A stretch of DNA of 64,000 nucleotides from Spongiibacter tropicus DSM 19543. Lineage in GTDB: Bacteria; Pseudomonadota; Gammaproteobacteria; Pseudomonadales; Spongiibacteraceae. The number at the start of each line of letters is the position of its first letter. The stretch's first letter is position 1. This document shows positions 53,903-62,261 of this stretch, piece by piece. Both the position numbers and the translations under genes were made by a program. A model generated the notes under the pieces. The model made no database searches. It was not told the origin of the DNA and was given only the letters and a program-made list of their open reading frames with translations. The stretch is taken from positions 124,001-188,000 of the forward strand of contig NZ_ATUS01000001.1 of NCBI RefSeq assembly GCF_000420325.1, given 5' to 3'.

Positions 53903-54099
53903 ACGTTTATTCCCTGCGCCTGTGCGCGTTGGGGTGTGTCTGGGAGGGTGATGAGTAAGCCGCTGGGCAGTATTGAGCCATAATCCGCCAGACGTGGATT
54001 CAGTTCGTACAGTTGCTCGGTGACGCCAGCGGTGCGACCCAGCTCCCGGTAGCAGATCAGGTCGGCGGTGTCGCCCTGCAGGGTGCGGATCTGGCGCAT
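53893..54099 (-). CDS. X: Tail protein gpX (LysM-like)
   Basis: 68 residues: RTLQGDTADLICYRELGRTAGVTEQLYELNPRLA and LPSGLLITLPD match P2 gpX. Overlaps L by 1 bp and the endolysin by 10 bp. Confidence 0.93.
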   Translation of the reverse strand: MRQIRTLQGDTADLICYRELGRTAGVTEQLYELNPRLADYGSILPSGLLITLPDTPQRAQAQGINVWD

Positions 54100-54581
54100 T
54101 AGATCAGCTCCACCACGGTGCCGGGCTGGCCCATAATGGCCCGCACGTTGCGGCGAGCCTCGCGCTTGAAGTCGTCAATGGGCTGGCTGAGTTCGTCGGC
54201 CTTGTTGTGACCGGCGGCGGTGCTGTCAAAGTCGCGCATGTGCTCTACCACGCGGGCTTTGGCGAGGTGGAACACGGCAGACTGGTAGAGTTTTTCTTGA
54301 TGGTTAACGGCCTGTTCGTCCTCGCCATAGACGGTGTCTTTGGTGGCGGCCAGGGTGGCATTGCCCAGTTCAATTTGCGCGGCAGACCACACGGCCAGGC
54401 TGTTGTTCACTTCCATGAGTGAGAGCTGCAGGGCCATGTTGATGCGCTCGGTAGACACGGTGGTGTCTACATCCATGGCATCGCGGAAAAGCGACGGGCT
54501 GACGGGTGGAAAAAAGGGGATGTTGGGCAGGTCGGGCTCGTTGCTGGGGGATGCTTGGCCGCTGGGGATAAAACTGCCCAT
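54099..54581 (-). CDS. L: Head completion protein gpL
   Basis: 160 residues: IPFFPPVSPSLFRDAMDVDTTVSTERI and KLYQSAVFHLAKARVVEHMRDFDSTAAGH are the P2 gpL family pattern. It acts at the head connector. Confidence 0.94.
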   Translation of the reverse strand: MGSFIPSGQASPSNEPDLPNIPFFPPVSPSLFRDAMDVDTTVSTERINMALQLSLMEVNNSLAVWSAAQIELGNATLAATKDTVYGEDEQAVNHQEKLYQSAVFHLAKARVVEHMRDFDSTAAGHNKADELSQPIDDFKREARRNVRAIMGQPGTVVELI

Positions 54582-54687
54582 TATCTCACCTATGTTGATG
54601 TGCCCAGTGCGTTAAGAAGCGCCCGGCTTTCAGCTTTGACCAATTTCAAAACCTCCAGCCGGGTCTTCCGTCGGCGGGGCGACCCTC

Positions 54688-55338
54688 TTATTGACTGGCA
54701 GCGGCTTTAATTTCCCGCTCCAGTTTTTCAATGTCTTTTTTCACGCCAGCGGCGGTGTTCAGCTCCAAAGCCCGTTGCAGTTCTGCCAAGGCGGCGGACT
54801 TGTTGGTATCTCGCAGCAAGTAGCCGATGGCTTTATGCAGCTTGGCGCGCACCTGGTCGGGCATGTCTTGCTCTTTGGTCAGCTCCTGAACTTGCTGCAA
54901 CATGTCCAGCGTGATGCCCTCTGCCCCTTTCAGGCTGTAGTCGGCAAACTCTTCGGCGATCACAGTGCCCATGGTGCGCTGGTGGGCGTCTGGCGTGGGC
55001 AGATTGTGCCGCAAGCAGTACGATGCCAGAGCCAAAGCGGCGTAGTGTTGGCCTGCGTCGATACACCAAAGCAACAGTGTGGTGACCACTTCGTCCGCGC
55101 CCCCCTTGTCGGCTTCTAAAATGCCTTTTAGGTATGACTGATATTCTGGAATAAGCTGCTTTTTAAGCTCGATTTTCTTCTCGATGCTCTGAATGCTTTT
55201 GAGCTGACGCTTGTGCTCAGCCAGCAAAACCAACTGCCGCTCGTAGGCGGTGTGGCTTTGGGTGTTGGCTGGATCAGCGTTTTTCTCTGCTTCGACTTTG
55301 GCCGCCATGCGCTGGCGGTGCCGCTCTGCTGGTGTCAT
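54688..55338 (-). CDS. M: Terminase small subunit gpM
   Basis: 216 residues: MTPAERHRQRMAAKVEAEK, YLKGILEADKGGADEVVTTLLLWCIDAGQ and ALALASYCLRHNLPTPDAHQRT are typical of the P2 terminase endonuclease subunit M, which pairs with gpP to cut cos. The last 40 residues form a TPR-like helical tail. Confidence 0.94.
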   Translation of the reverse strand: MTPAERHRQRMAAKVEAEKNADPANTQSHTAYERQLVLLAEHKRQLKSIQSIEKKIELKKQLIPEYQSYLKGILEADKGGADEVVTTLLLWCIDAGQHYAALALASYCLRHNLPTPDAHQRTMGTVIAEEFADYSLKGAEGITLDMLQQVQELTKEQDMPDQVRAKLHKAIGYLLRDTNKSAALAELQRALELNTAAGVKKDIEKLEREIKAAASQ

Positions 55339-55395
55339 GTTCGCCCCGTTTTTTTGCTGGTTAGTGCAGTAAACCGTATCGGCAGCTACCCACGC

Positions 55396-56439
55396 TTACG
55401 CGTAGGCAGTGCCGTTCCACAGTTTGATATTCTCGACAGCGGCGAAGGCGCCGGTGTCTTCCACCACGTAGTCTTCGTTGATGGACTGGTAGTCTTCGAC
55501 GCGGTCGCGCTTGGCGTTGTCCACCACGGTGCGGCGGCGCGTGCCCTCTTGCCAGTAGATGGACAGGTTGTCCAAGGTGGTCACCACAATTGTGCGCGGC
55601 GGGAAGAATGGCACCCGCACCGCTGGCAGACCGCCAACGCGCTTGCTGGAAATGATGATGTCGCTGGCGATTTTCTCAGTGGGTGTGTTGTTGTCATCAA
55701 TGATGGGGAAATACTTATCCGCCAGCAGTTGACGGCCCATGATCGCCACCAGCCCGGTGTCTTCGGCGTGCCATTCGTCCAGCAGGTTTTCGACGATGTC
55801 GAACACCAGGGAATCCAGGTTCTGGTAGTCGTAACCGGCGTTGGTGCCGACCTTGACGGCGGAAGATGCGGCTTCGACCTCGCTCATGATGCGGGCGGCA
55901 TCGTTGTCGCGCACGTACTGAATCCAACCCTTGCTAACGTCTTGCAGCAGAGGGTTGGTGGTGCGGTTTGAGGTAGCGGCGCGGCTGGTGCCGTTCCAGC
56001 CGATCATCAGGCGGTCGCGGGCGATCTGGCGCAGAATGGCGTCGCGGATGCGGGTTTGGAAATCCGGGAACTTGGCCCACATATCCATCTTCGCGTATTT
56101 GAGGTGGGTGTCGAAGTTGGTTTGCTCGCAGCGGTAGCCGAAGGCGTTCAGGCCGGTTGGGTCTGTGGTGGCGCGATCGTTTGAGTCGGTATCGGTCGTG
56201 CCAGCGATGGTTGAGCTGGTACCCAAGCCAAGGGTTTCGCCCTCTTGCTCTGAAACCGGAACCACGTTGATGCTCTGCAGGAAGGCTGATGATTCCTGAA
56301 TACGGTCTTCAAGGGTTTGGGAAATTGAGGGCTCAACAGCGAACTTTGTACCCCCCTTGATATCTTCAAGCGCAATGGCATTCAGCGCGGCTTGCTGGGC
56401 CAAATAGCCGTTGTATTTTTCGCGGGTTTCTTTACGCAT
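55396..56439 (-). CDS. N: Major capsid protein gpN
   Basis: 347 residues: MRKETREKYNGYLAQQAALNAI, NVVPVSEQEGETLGLG, CEQTNFDTHLKYAKMDMWAKFPDF and MIGWNGTSRA match P2 gpN, of HK97 fold. Cleaved by gpO during maturation in P2. Confidence 0.96.
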   Translation of the reverse strand: MRKETREKYNGYLAQQAALNAIALEDIKGGTKFAVEPSISQTLEDRIQESSAFLQSINVVPVSEQEGETLGLGTSSTIAGTTDTDSNDRATTDPTGLNAFGYRCEQTNFDTHLKYAKMDMWAKFPDFQTRIRDAILRQIARDRLMIGWNGTSRAATSNRTTNPLLQDVSKGWIQYVRDNDAARIMSEVEAASSAVKVGTNAGYDYQNLDSLVFDIVENLLDEWHAEDTGLVAIMGRQLLADKYFPIIDDNNTPTEKIASDIIISSKRVGGLPAVRVPFFPPRTIVVTTLDNLSIYWQEGTRRRTVVDNAKRDRVEDYQSINEDYVVEDTGAFAAVENIKLWNGTAYA

Positions 56440-56490
56440 GCCTGTTGCTCCTGGTGAAAATTTTCTAACTGAGTTCGTTTACTGCTGGGT

Positions 56491-57345
56491 TCAGCAGTCT
56501 GCTAATACTTCGCCGTCACCACCGGTGGCCGGGGGGCGCTGACTGTGTTGGTGTTCTTTGCCAAGCTGGGTTTTGAGTGCGTTCAGCTCGCTGTTTACCG
56601 TGGTGAATTTTTCCATCAGATCAGAGATTTCTTGTGCGGATGCGGTAGCACCGTCCATCCCTTCGATCTTTTTAGTAAGTGCCACCACTTCGTTGGCAAG
56701 AAGGGTCACCGCCTCATTCTGGTCTTTAATAGCCGCACCAAACTCGGCACCAGTTTCGGCTTTGTCACGCTTGAGCAGCTCTTTGATTTTTGAGAACAGG
56801 CCGTTTTCCTCGGGCTTGCTCTCGGCTTCCATCTCGATCTGCACTTCCATGGCAGAGCTGAACAGGTTCTCCGGGCGATTTTTGCGGCTGGCCAGCAGTT
56901 TTTCGGCATTGGGCTTTTCGGCAGAGAATTTCAGCGCCTCAGTGCCGAGGCTGGCGGGGCTGTCAGTAACGCCCAAGCCGAACATATAGGCCTGGCCGCT
57001 GCCAGCGAAGTCGGGGTCCAATTCAATGGAGGTATAAATTTTCTGCCGCTTTTCGTTAATCGCCAGCAGCTCTTTGGTGGGGTTGATGGCGGCGTAGAGG
57101 CCCATTTTGCCTTTCAGATCACCGTCTTTGATTTCCTCGGCTTTCAGCTCTACCACATCGCCCAAGGCAGGAAAGGAGCTGTCGGCGTACAGTCCACGAA
57201 TGTGTTCCATCCAAATACGGGCGCCGTATTTTTCAGGGCTGTAGGTGCTGGCCATGTCCACAATTTGTTCGCGGGTAATGGCGCGGCCATCGGTGGTCTG
57301 GCCTTCAACGGCAACTCGGAAAAATTTCGATTTCATGTTCTGCAT
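56491..57345 (-). CDS. O: Capsid scaffold and protease gpO
   Basis: 284 residues. The N-terminal serine protease domain (KFFRVAVEGQTTDGRAITREQI, YGARIWMEHIRGLYADSSF with the catalytic His, then GLGVTDSPASLGTEAL with the Ser) is followed by a helical scaffolding tail. First gene of the leftward O-N-M-L-X-lysis-R-S operon, divergent from P. Confidence 0.95.
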   Translation of the reverse strand: MQNMKSKFFRVAVEGQTTDGRAITREQIVDMASTYSPEKYGARIWMEHIRGLYADSSFPALGDVVELKAEEIKDGDLKGKMGLYAAINPTKELLAINEKRQKIYTSIELDPDFAGSGQAYMFGLGVTDSPASLGTEALKFSAEKPNAEKLLASRKNRPENLFSSAMEVQIEMEAESKPEENGLFSKIKELLKRDKAETGAEFGAAIKDQNEAVTLLANEVVALTKKIEGMDGATASAQEISDLMEKFTTVNSELNALKTQLGKEHQHSQRPPATGGDGEVLADC

Positions 57346-57430
57346 CCGCTTTGGTGGCTGTTGGGCTGTGAAATCAGCTATTGAGCGGTAGCGTTGCGGA
57401 ATTGTTTTGACACGCCAAGGCGGTGCAGGA

Positions 57431-57447
57431 GTAAACAGGCGGTTTAC
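57431..57447. promoter_or_regulatory. Late-promoter box between divergent O and P
   Basis: GTAAACAGGCGGTTTAC has perfect GTAAAC/GTTTAC dyad symmetry with a 5-bp spacer. It can serve both the leftward O and rightward P operons. In P2 the Ogr-binding boxes of the late promoters have dyad symmetry and lie about 55 bp upstream of the start. Confidence 0.6.
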
Positions 57448-57494
57448 GCCGAGGCCGCATAAGGGGGTGGCAGCTTTGCCCGTAATCTGGGCGC

Positions 57495-59243
57495 ATGAAA
57501 ACAGGCTCAGATGACAGGACAGAAGCGCGACTGCTGTATTGGCAGGGCTATCGCATTCCCGAGATCGCTACTCGACTGAGCGTTCCCGGCCCTACCCTGC
57601 ACAGCTGGAAGCGTCGCGACGATTGGGACAATGCGCCCATCGTGCAGCGGGTTGAGCAATCTATTGATGCCCGACTGTGCCAGCTTTTGAAGAAAGATGA
57701 AAAAACCGATCAGGACCTGAAAGAGATTGAGGTGCTGACCAAAAGCCTTGAGCGCACAGCGCGCATCCGCCGGTATGACGATGGCGGCAACGAGGCAGAT
57801 TTAAACCCAAACGTGCGTAATCGCAACAGGGGAAAGCGGCGCAGCAATAAAAAAATCAAGAACGAGATCTCGCCCGAAGCGCTGGACCGCATCAAAGAAG
57901 GCTTCATGGATGAGATATTCGGCTACCAAAAAGAGTGGCTGCATAAAAAGACTCTGCACCGCATTCGAAATATTCTGAAGAGCCGCCAAATTGGCGCCAC
58001 CTACTATTTTTCCAATGAGGCCTTGGTCGATGCGGCCACCACTGGCGATAACCAGATTTTTATCTCGGCCTCAAAGGCTCAGGCCCATGTTTTTCGGAAT
58101 TACGTGGTGCAAGCGGCAAAGAAATGGGCTGACGTTGAGCTGACTGGCGACCCGATTGTGTTGCCCAATGGCGCTGAGCTGATATTTCTGTCGACCAATT
58201 CCAATACGGCTCAGAGCTACCACGGCCACTTGTATGTGGATGAGTATTTCTGGATCCAGCGGTTTCAGAATCTGCGCAAAGTGGCCTCGGGCATGGCCGC
58301 TCACAAGAAGTGGCGCCAGACCTATTTTTCTACGCCATCCAGTGTTAATCACGAGGCCTACCCATTCTGGACCGGTGCACTGTTTAACCGCGGTCGCAAA
58401 AAAGAAGACCAAATCCAGTTGGATGTTTCGCACAAAAAGCTGGCGCCCGGCCGCATGTGTGAGGACGGCCAATGGCGGCAGATCGTTACCTTGCTGGATG
58501 CCGAGGCCAAAGGCTGCGACCTGTTTGATATTGAGCAGTTGCGGCTGGAGTACAGCCCAGAGGAAATGGAAAACCTCTTTATGTGCCAGTTCGTGGACGA
58601 CACCTTCTCGGTGTTTTCCTTCACCGAGCTGACGGCCTGCATGGTGGACAGCTGGGTGGCCTGGGATGACTACAAACCGCTGGCACCTCGCCCGATCGGC
58701 AACCGCGACGTGTGGATAGGCTACGACCCGTCGCGCACCAGTGATAACGCCAGTTGCGTAGTGGTGGCGCCCTCGCCGGTACCGGGTGGTAAGCACCGCA
58801 TTTTGGATAAGCTCAACTGGGTGGGCATGGACTTTGTCGACCAGGCTGAGCGCATCAAGCGGCTGACCGAAATCTATAACGTTACCCATATCGGCATCGA
58901 TAAAACCGCGATTGGCACCGGTGTGTTTGATATGGTGCGCCGTTTTTTCCCCCGCGCTGTCGGTTACGACTATAACCCTGGCATTAAGGCCCAAATGGTA
59001 CTCAAGGCCAAGGACATTATTTCCCATGGTCGCCTTGAGTTTGATAACGGCTGGACGGATATGGTTCACGCCATGCTGATGATCAAGCGGACCATGACCG
59101 CCGGCGGCGGACAGATGACCTACCAAGCCAGCCGCACCAACGAAAGCGGCCACGCCGATTTGGCTTGGGCGCTAATGCACGCACTCGACAACGCCCCGCT
59201 TCATGAGAGCGCGGGCAATAACAGCATATTGGAGTTGTTCTGA
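57495..59243 (+). CDS. P: Terminase large subunit gpP
   Basis: 582 residues. The N-terminal HTH (YRIPEIATRLSVPGPTLHSWKRRDDWD) is followed by an ATPase with LKSRQIGATYYF as Walker A-like and LYVDEYFWI as Walker B. A nuclease-like C-terminal domain has IGYDPSRTSDNASCVVV and IGIDKTAIGTGVFDM. It drives DNA packaging from cos. No obvious ribosome site precedes the ATG. Confidence 0.96.
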   Translation: MKTGSDDRTEARLLYWQGYRIPEIATRLSVPGPTLHSWKRRDDWDNAPIVQRVEQSIDARLCQLLKKDEKTDQDLKEIEVLTKSLERTARIRRYDDGGNEADLNPNVRNRNRGKRRSNKKIKNEISPEALDRIKEGFMDEIFGYQKEWLHKKTLHRIRNILKSRQIGATYYFSNEALVDAATTGDNQIFISASKAQAHVFRNYVVQAAKKWADVELTGDPIVLPNGAELIFLSTNSNTAQSYHGHLYVDEYFWIQRFQNLRKVASGMAAHKKWRQTYFSTPSSVNHEAYPFWTGALFNRGRKKEDQIQLDVSHKKLAPGRMCEDGQWRQIVTLLDAEAKGCDLFDIEQLRLEYSPEEMENLFMCQFVDDTFSVFSFTELTACMVDSWVAWDDYKPLAPRPIGNRDVWIGYDPSRTSDNASCVVVAPSPVPGGKHRILDKLNWVGMDFVDQAERIKRLTEIYNVTHIGIDKTAIGTGVFDMVRRFFPRAVGYDYNPGIKAQMVLKAKDIISHGRLEFDNGWTDMVHAMLMIKRTMTAGGGQMTYQASRTNESGHADLAWALMHALDNAPLHESAGNNSILELF

Positions 59244-60250
59244 TGGCCACCGCGAAATCCAAACCCGCCAAAAAGCAAAAAACCGAGGTGTTCACCTTTG
59301 GCGATGCCGAGCCAGTGCTGGCCGCACGGGATATCTTGGGCTACACCGAGTCGTGGTTTAGCGGCAAATGGTATGAGCCGCCGGTGTCAGTCAATGGCCT
59401 GGCCAAAACCTACCGGGCCAACCCACACCACTCCAGCGCGATCCAGGTGAAAAAGAATGTGCTGGTGAAAACCTTCCGCCCTCACCCGCTGTTAAGCCGT
59501 CAGGAGTTTGAAAAATTCGTCCTCGATGATCTGGTGTTCGGCAATGCCTATCTGGAGAGAGAGGACAGCCGCTTGGGTACGCCAATTCGACTGCGACATA
59601 GTTTGAGTAAGTACACCCGTCGTGGCAAAGACGACACCTACTGGTTTATCCATGACGCTGGCAACCCGCACGAGTTTTCGGCGGGATCGGTATTCCACCT
59701 GCTGCAGCCGGATATCAACCAGGAGATTTACGGCGTGCCGGAATACATGTCCAGCCTGCAGAGCGCCTGGCTGAACGAAAGCGCCACCATCTTCCGCCGG
59801 CGGTATTACGACAACGGCAGCCACGCAGGCTTCATTCTCTACATGACCGACGCGAGCCAAAATGGCGAGGATGTGGACGCGATCCGCAAGGCCATGAAGG
59901 AAAGCAAAGGCCCCGGCAACTTCAAAAACCTGTTCATGTACGCGCCCAACGGCAAAAAAGACGGCATGCAGATCATCCCCATTAGCGAAGTCAGCGCCAA
60001 GGACGAGTTCTTCAACATCAAAAACGTCACCCGCGACGACCTTATGGCAGGCCACCGCGTACCGCCCCAGCTCATGGGTGTAATTCCCACCAACACCAGC
60101 GGCCTGAGCGACCCAGCTGTTGCCGCCAGAGTGTTCGCCGCAAATGAAATAGAGCCCTCGCAGGAGCGCTACCGACAGCTAAATGACTGGCTCGGTGAAG
60201 AGGTGATCACCTTCAACCCCTACACCATAGAAGGCATCAGCCAAGTCTGA
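59243..60250 (+). CDS. Q: Portal protein gpQ
   Basis: 335 residues: PVLAARDILGYTESWFSGKWYEPPVSVNGLAK, LQPDINQEIYGVPEYMSSLQSAWLNESATIFRRRYYDNG and VTRDDLMAGHRVPPQLMGVIPTNTSG are P2 portal signatures. It overlaps P by 1 bp and is the last gene of the P-Q operon. Confidence 0.96.
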   Translation: MATAKSKPAKKQKTEVFTFGDAEPVLAARDILGYTESWFSGKWYEPPVSVNGLAKTYRANPHHSSAIQVKKNVLVKTFRPHPLLSRQEFEKFVLDDLVFGNAYLEREDSRLGTPIRLRHSLSKYTRRGKDDTYWFIHDAGNPHEFSAGSVFHLLQPDINQEIYGVPEYMSSLQSAWLNESATIFRRRYYDNGSHAGFILYMTDASQNGEDVDAIRKAMKESKGPGNFKNLFMYAPNGKKDGMQIIPISEVSAKDEFFNIKNVTRDDLMAGHRVPPQLMGVIPTNTSGLSDPAVAARVFAANEIEPSQERYRQLNDWLGEEVITFNPYTIEGISQV

Positions 60251-60288
60251 GTCGCCAGCATCAGATAGCTCCACCCCACCACCCAGTT

Positions 60289-60311
60289 GCCGCGCCTAGC
60301 GCGGCTTTTTT
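60289..60311 (+). terminator. Terminator after the portal gene
   Basis: GCCGCGC-CTA-GCGCGGC followed by TTTTTT, 38 nt after the Q stop. Confidence 0.9.
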
Positions 60312-60390
60312 ATGCCCAAATTTCGCACCATTTCGATGCGCCTCCTGCCTTCGCACCCCTCAGGGGGAGGGCCAGCCCCCGGCGCGCGCA

Positions 60391-60409
60391 GTTCGCCCCC
60401 CGCCGCGCC
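60391..60409 (-). other. Candidate phage cos site
   Basis: The minus strand reads GGCGCGGCGGGGGGCGAAC. P2 and 186 cohesive ends, as I recall them, start GGCGAGGCGGGG and GGCGTGGCGGGG, differing from this at one position in the first 12. The site lies 140 bp beyond the end of Q, matching the P2 arrangement where cos flanks Q. The local sequence is exceptionally GC-rich in an otherwise AT-rich spacer. Confidence 0.55.
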
Positions 60410-60562
60410 TCCGCGCTTTATGTCAAAGATTTTTTGCAGATGCATAAGTAGGCGGGAACTAGCTACCGCGCAGCTTTGCGGAAATTTCGTAACTCACTGA
60501 TTTATTGCAGATTTATCTGGCTATGCAGAAATCCATAACAGCAGGCAGCCTCTGAGGAGCAA

Positions 60563-60864
60563 GGGGGGTGTCGGAAAAGTGTAATTTCTATGAACACCCC
60601 CCATAATCATGCGTAACCCATTGTTTTAAAAGGGTTTTAAAGTTACAAAAGGGTGTAATTTATCGTAACTCAAAACGTAATTAATTTATAACTTATTGAT
60701 TTTTATAGATATTATTTATTGGAAATATTACTACAAATACTGTAACTAAATTACGTTTTTTAACACAATAATTACATTCATCAAGTCAAGTTTTCCATTT
60801 AAAAACAACGAGATAAAGCGGCCTCGCGCTCAAATTACAGAAATTACGCTTTTCCGAACCCCCC
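60563..60864. repeat. 302-bp AT-rich segment bounded by inverted repeats
   Basis: The left end GGGGGGTGTCGGAAAAGTG reads on as TAATTTCT. The right end, read inward on the other strand, starts GGGGGGTTCGGAAAAGCG and continues TAATTTCT, giving arms of about 27 bp with three differences. The interior has no gene and is very AT-rich with repeated GTAAyT/ArTTAC motifs. The left arm also overlaps a local GGGGGGTGT/ACACCCCCC hairpin. No target duplication is seen. It is either a replication origin or a small mobile remnant. Confidence 0.6.
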
Positions 60865-60933
60865 ACACATTCTGAGCGAACCCCTTACGCAGGGAGGCTT
60901 TTGCTCCCACGCTGAATACTGTCACCAGCATGC

Positions 60934-60951
60934 TGGGACCGCTCCGGGACT
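60934..60951 (+). repeat. Integrase arm-type sites, attR side
   Basis: TGGGACCGCTCCGGGACT contains GGGAC at 60935 and 60946 (11-bp spacing) and matches 23566-23583 at 16 of 18 positions. It lies 71 bp before the attR core. Confidence 0.65.
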
Positions 60952-61021
60952 AAACCGGCACCTTGAATCTGCTATTTGCAGTCGTAACCCATTGATTTAT
61001 ATAGAGCAGGCCGCATCGCGA

Positions 61022-61052
61022 CAGGGTTCGAATCCCTGCCCCTCCGCCATTT
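61022..61052 (+). repeat. attR core (31-bp direct repeat copy 2)
   Basis: Identical to 23481-23511. It is the displaced 3' end of tRNA-Ser; no acceptor or anticodon stem precedes it, so it is not a second tRNA. The chromosomal side continues TTTCTCCCC and then the yccA upstream region. Confidence 0.93.
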
Positions 61053-61190
61053 TTCTCCCCCTGCAAATTCCCTCCCAACACCTTCAATCTGTGTCGCAAG
61101 CGTCCTCGCAAAAAGCACCGAATCGTGTTTCCAAACAGCTTTTCTATGCGTATCATCTGATGAGTGCTTTGCTTATTTACGGAGAAAACC

Positions 61191-61859
61191 ATGCAAGATA
61201 AGCCTGTATTTCAGACCAACGCGGCCACCGCGCCGGCCGTCGAAATAAACAAGGTTTTGCGCAATACCTACATGCTGCTGGGACTTACCCTGCTCAACAG
61301 CGCCCTGTTCGCCGGTGTCGCCATGGCAATGGACCTTGGCCGAGGAGCCGCACTGGGCTTGATGCTCGGCTCACTGGTCATGCTGTTTGTCGTCAACGCC
61401 ACAGCCAACTCAGGCAAGGGGCTCATCGCCACATTTGTGTTCACCGCAATGATGGGCGCGTCGTTGGGGCCCATGCTTCAAGCTTATTTGGCGCTGCCAA
61501 ACGGCCCTTCGCTCGTCATGCAAGCGCTGGGTGGCACAGCCATTGTGTTCTTTGGTCTTTCCGCCTATGCACTCACCACCCGAAAGGACTTCTCCTTTAT
61601 GGGCGGCTTCCTGATGGTTGGCCTACTGGTCATCGTCGGAGCGAGCATCGCCAACCTCTTTTTCCAGGTTGCAGCGGTTTCACTCGCGATTTCGGCCGCA
61701 GCGGTCTTCATCATGTCTGCACTGATTCTGTTTGATACCAGCCGCATTATTCACGGCGGTGAAACCAACTACATCCGCGCCACCGTTGCGCTGTATCTGG
61801 ACATCTACAATCTCTTTGTTCACCTGTTGAGCCTGCTGGGCGTTTTCAGCGACGACTAA
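61191..61859 (+). CDS. yccA: Bax inhibitor-1/YccA family inner-membrane protein
   Basis: 222 residues from ATG 61191 (MQDKPVFQ; GGAG lies 10 nt upstream). Seven hydrophobic segments and FDTSRIIHGGETNYIRATVALYLDIYNLF, the conserved C-terminal signature of TMBIM/YccA proteins. In E. coli YccA binds and moderates the FtsH protease. A 9-codon longer frame begins at 61164. Confidence 0.92.
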   Translation: MQDKPVFQTNAATAPAVEINKVLRNTYMLLGLTLLNSALFAGVAMAMDLGRGAALGLMLGSLVMLFVVNATANSGKGLIATFVFTAMMGASLGPMLQAYLALPNGPSLVMQALGGTAIVFFGLSAYALTTRKDFSFMGGFLMVGLLVIVGASIANLFFQVAAVSLAISAAAVFIMSALILFDTSRIIHGGETNYIRATVALYLDIYNLFVHLLSLLGVFSDD

Positions 61860-61868
61860 ACAACGATA

Positions 61869-61892
61869 TGCCAGCCGCGCAAGCGGCTGGCA
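61869..61892 (+). terminator. Stem-loop after yccA
   Basis: TGCCAGCCGC pairs with GCGGCTGGCA around a GCAA tetraloop, 9 nt after the stop; only TTCT follows, so it is a moderate terminator or a 3' stabiliser. Confidence 0.65.
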
Positions 61893-61916
61893 TTCTCCCC
61901 CTCAGTATCAACAACC

Positions 61917-62261
61917 ATGCAATTCGCCATCATGCTCAGCGGTCAGCTCGACCACCCTCATCATAAGATCGCACTGCGTCTCTGCCGACAAGCACTTGAT
62001 GACGGGCATCAGCTCAATATTCTCTTTTTCACTGGCGACGCCGTGGCCAGTGGTTGTAAAAATACCGGCTCATCAAATCAAGCGGATTGGCAGCAATTGG
62101 CCCGTGACAGTGGCGCTGAACTCATTCTGTGCAGTCGCAGCGCCGACGCACTCGGGATCCATAGTGAGCATGTGGCCCCCCATTATGGGCTGGGCGGATT
62201 GGCATTATGGATCGACGCCAGCCTGACCGCTGACCGCTGCCTGCAGTTTGGGGGCGAGTAG
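61917..62261 (+). CDS. tusD: Sulfurtransferase TusD
   Basis: 114 residues of the DsrE/TusD family. Part of the TusBCD complex that relays sulfur from TusA to TusE for 2-thiouridine at tRNA position 34. The sulfur-carrying Cys is probably the one in LILCSRSADALG (about residue 76), matching Cys78 of E. coli. Confidence 0.9.
   Translation: MQFAIMLSGQLDHPHHKIALRLCRQALDDGHQLNILFFTGDAVASGCKNTGSSNQADWQQLARDSGAELILCSRSADALGIHSEHVAPHYGLGGLALWIDASLTADRCLQFGGE

Larger units (their letters stand above)
60488..61000 (+). repeat. Dispersed CGTAACyCAyTG repeats
   Basis: Copies at 60488-60505, 60612-60629 and 60983-61000 share CGTAAC-(C/T)CA-(C/T)TG followed by a T/A-rich tail; a partial copy starts at 60664. 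The last lies 22 bp before attR. They may be protein-binding iterons for replication or excision control. Confidence 0.45.
23481..61052. mobile_element. P2-like (Peduoviridae-type) prophage
   Basis: A 37.6-kb element bounded by a 31-bp direct repeat of the tRNA-Ser 3' end. It contains a tyrosine integrase next to attL, an early/immunity half (23.6-38.1 kb) and a late half in mirrored P2 order (D U T E' E FII FI, fibres, I J W V S R, lysis, X L M N O leftward and P Q rightward). All the structural, packaging and lysis genes that I can match to P2 are open, apart from spanins, which I do not find. The prophage therefore looks intact and possibly inducible. Confidence 0.95.

Noticed and set aside
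58071-59153. 360-codon frame opposite the terminase gene
   Set aside because: It is antisense to a strongly conserved P2 gpP gene; shadow frame.
60563-60864. Confident call as an insertion sequence or MITE
   Set aside because: Inverted ends are present but there is no target duplication (AGCAA versus ACACA) and no second copy in the window; left as an unresolved element.
61022-61052. Second tRNA-Ser gene at the right prophage end
   Set aside because: Only the T arm, acceptor 3' strand and CCA are present; the 5' two-thirds of a tRNA is missing. It is attR.
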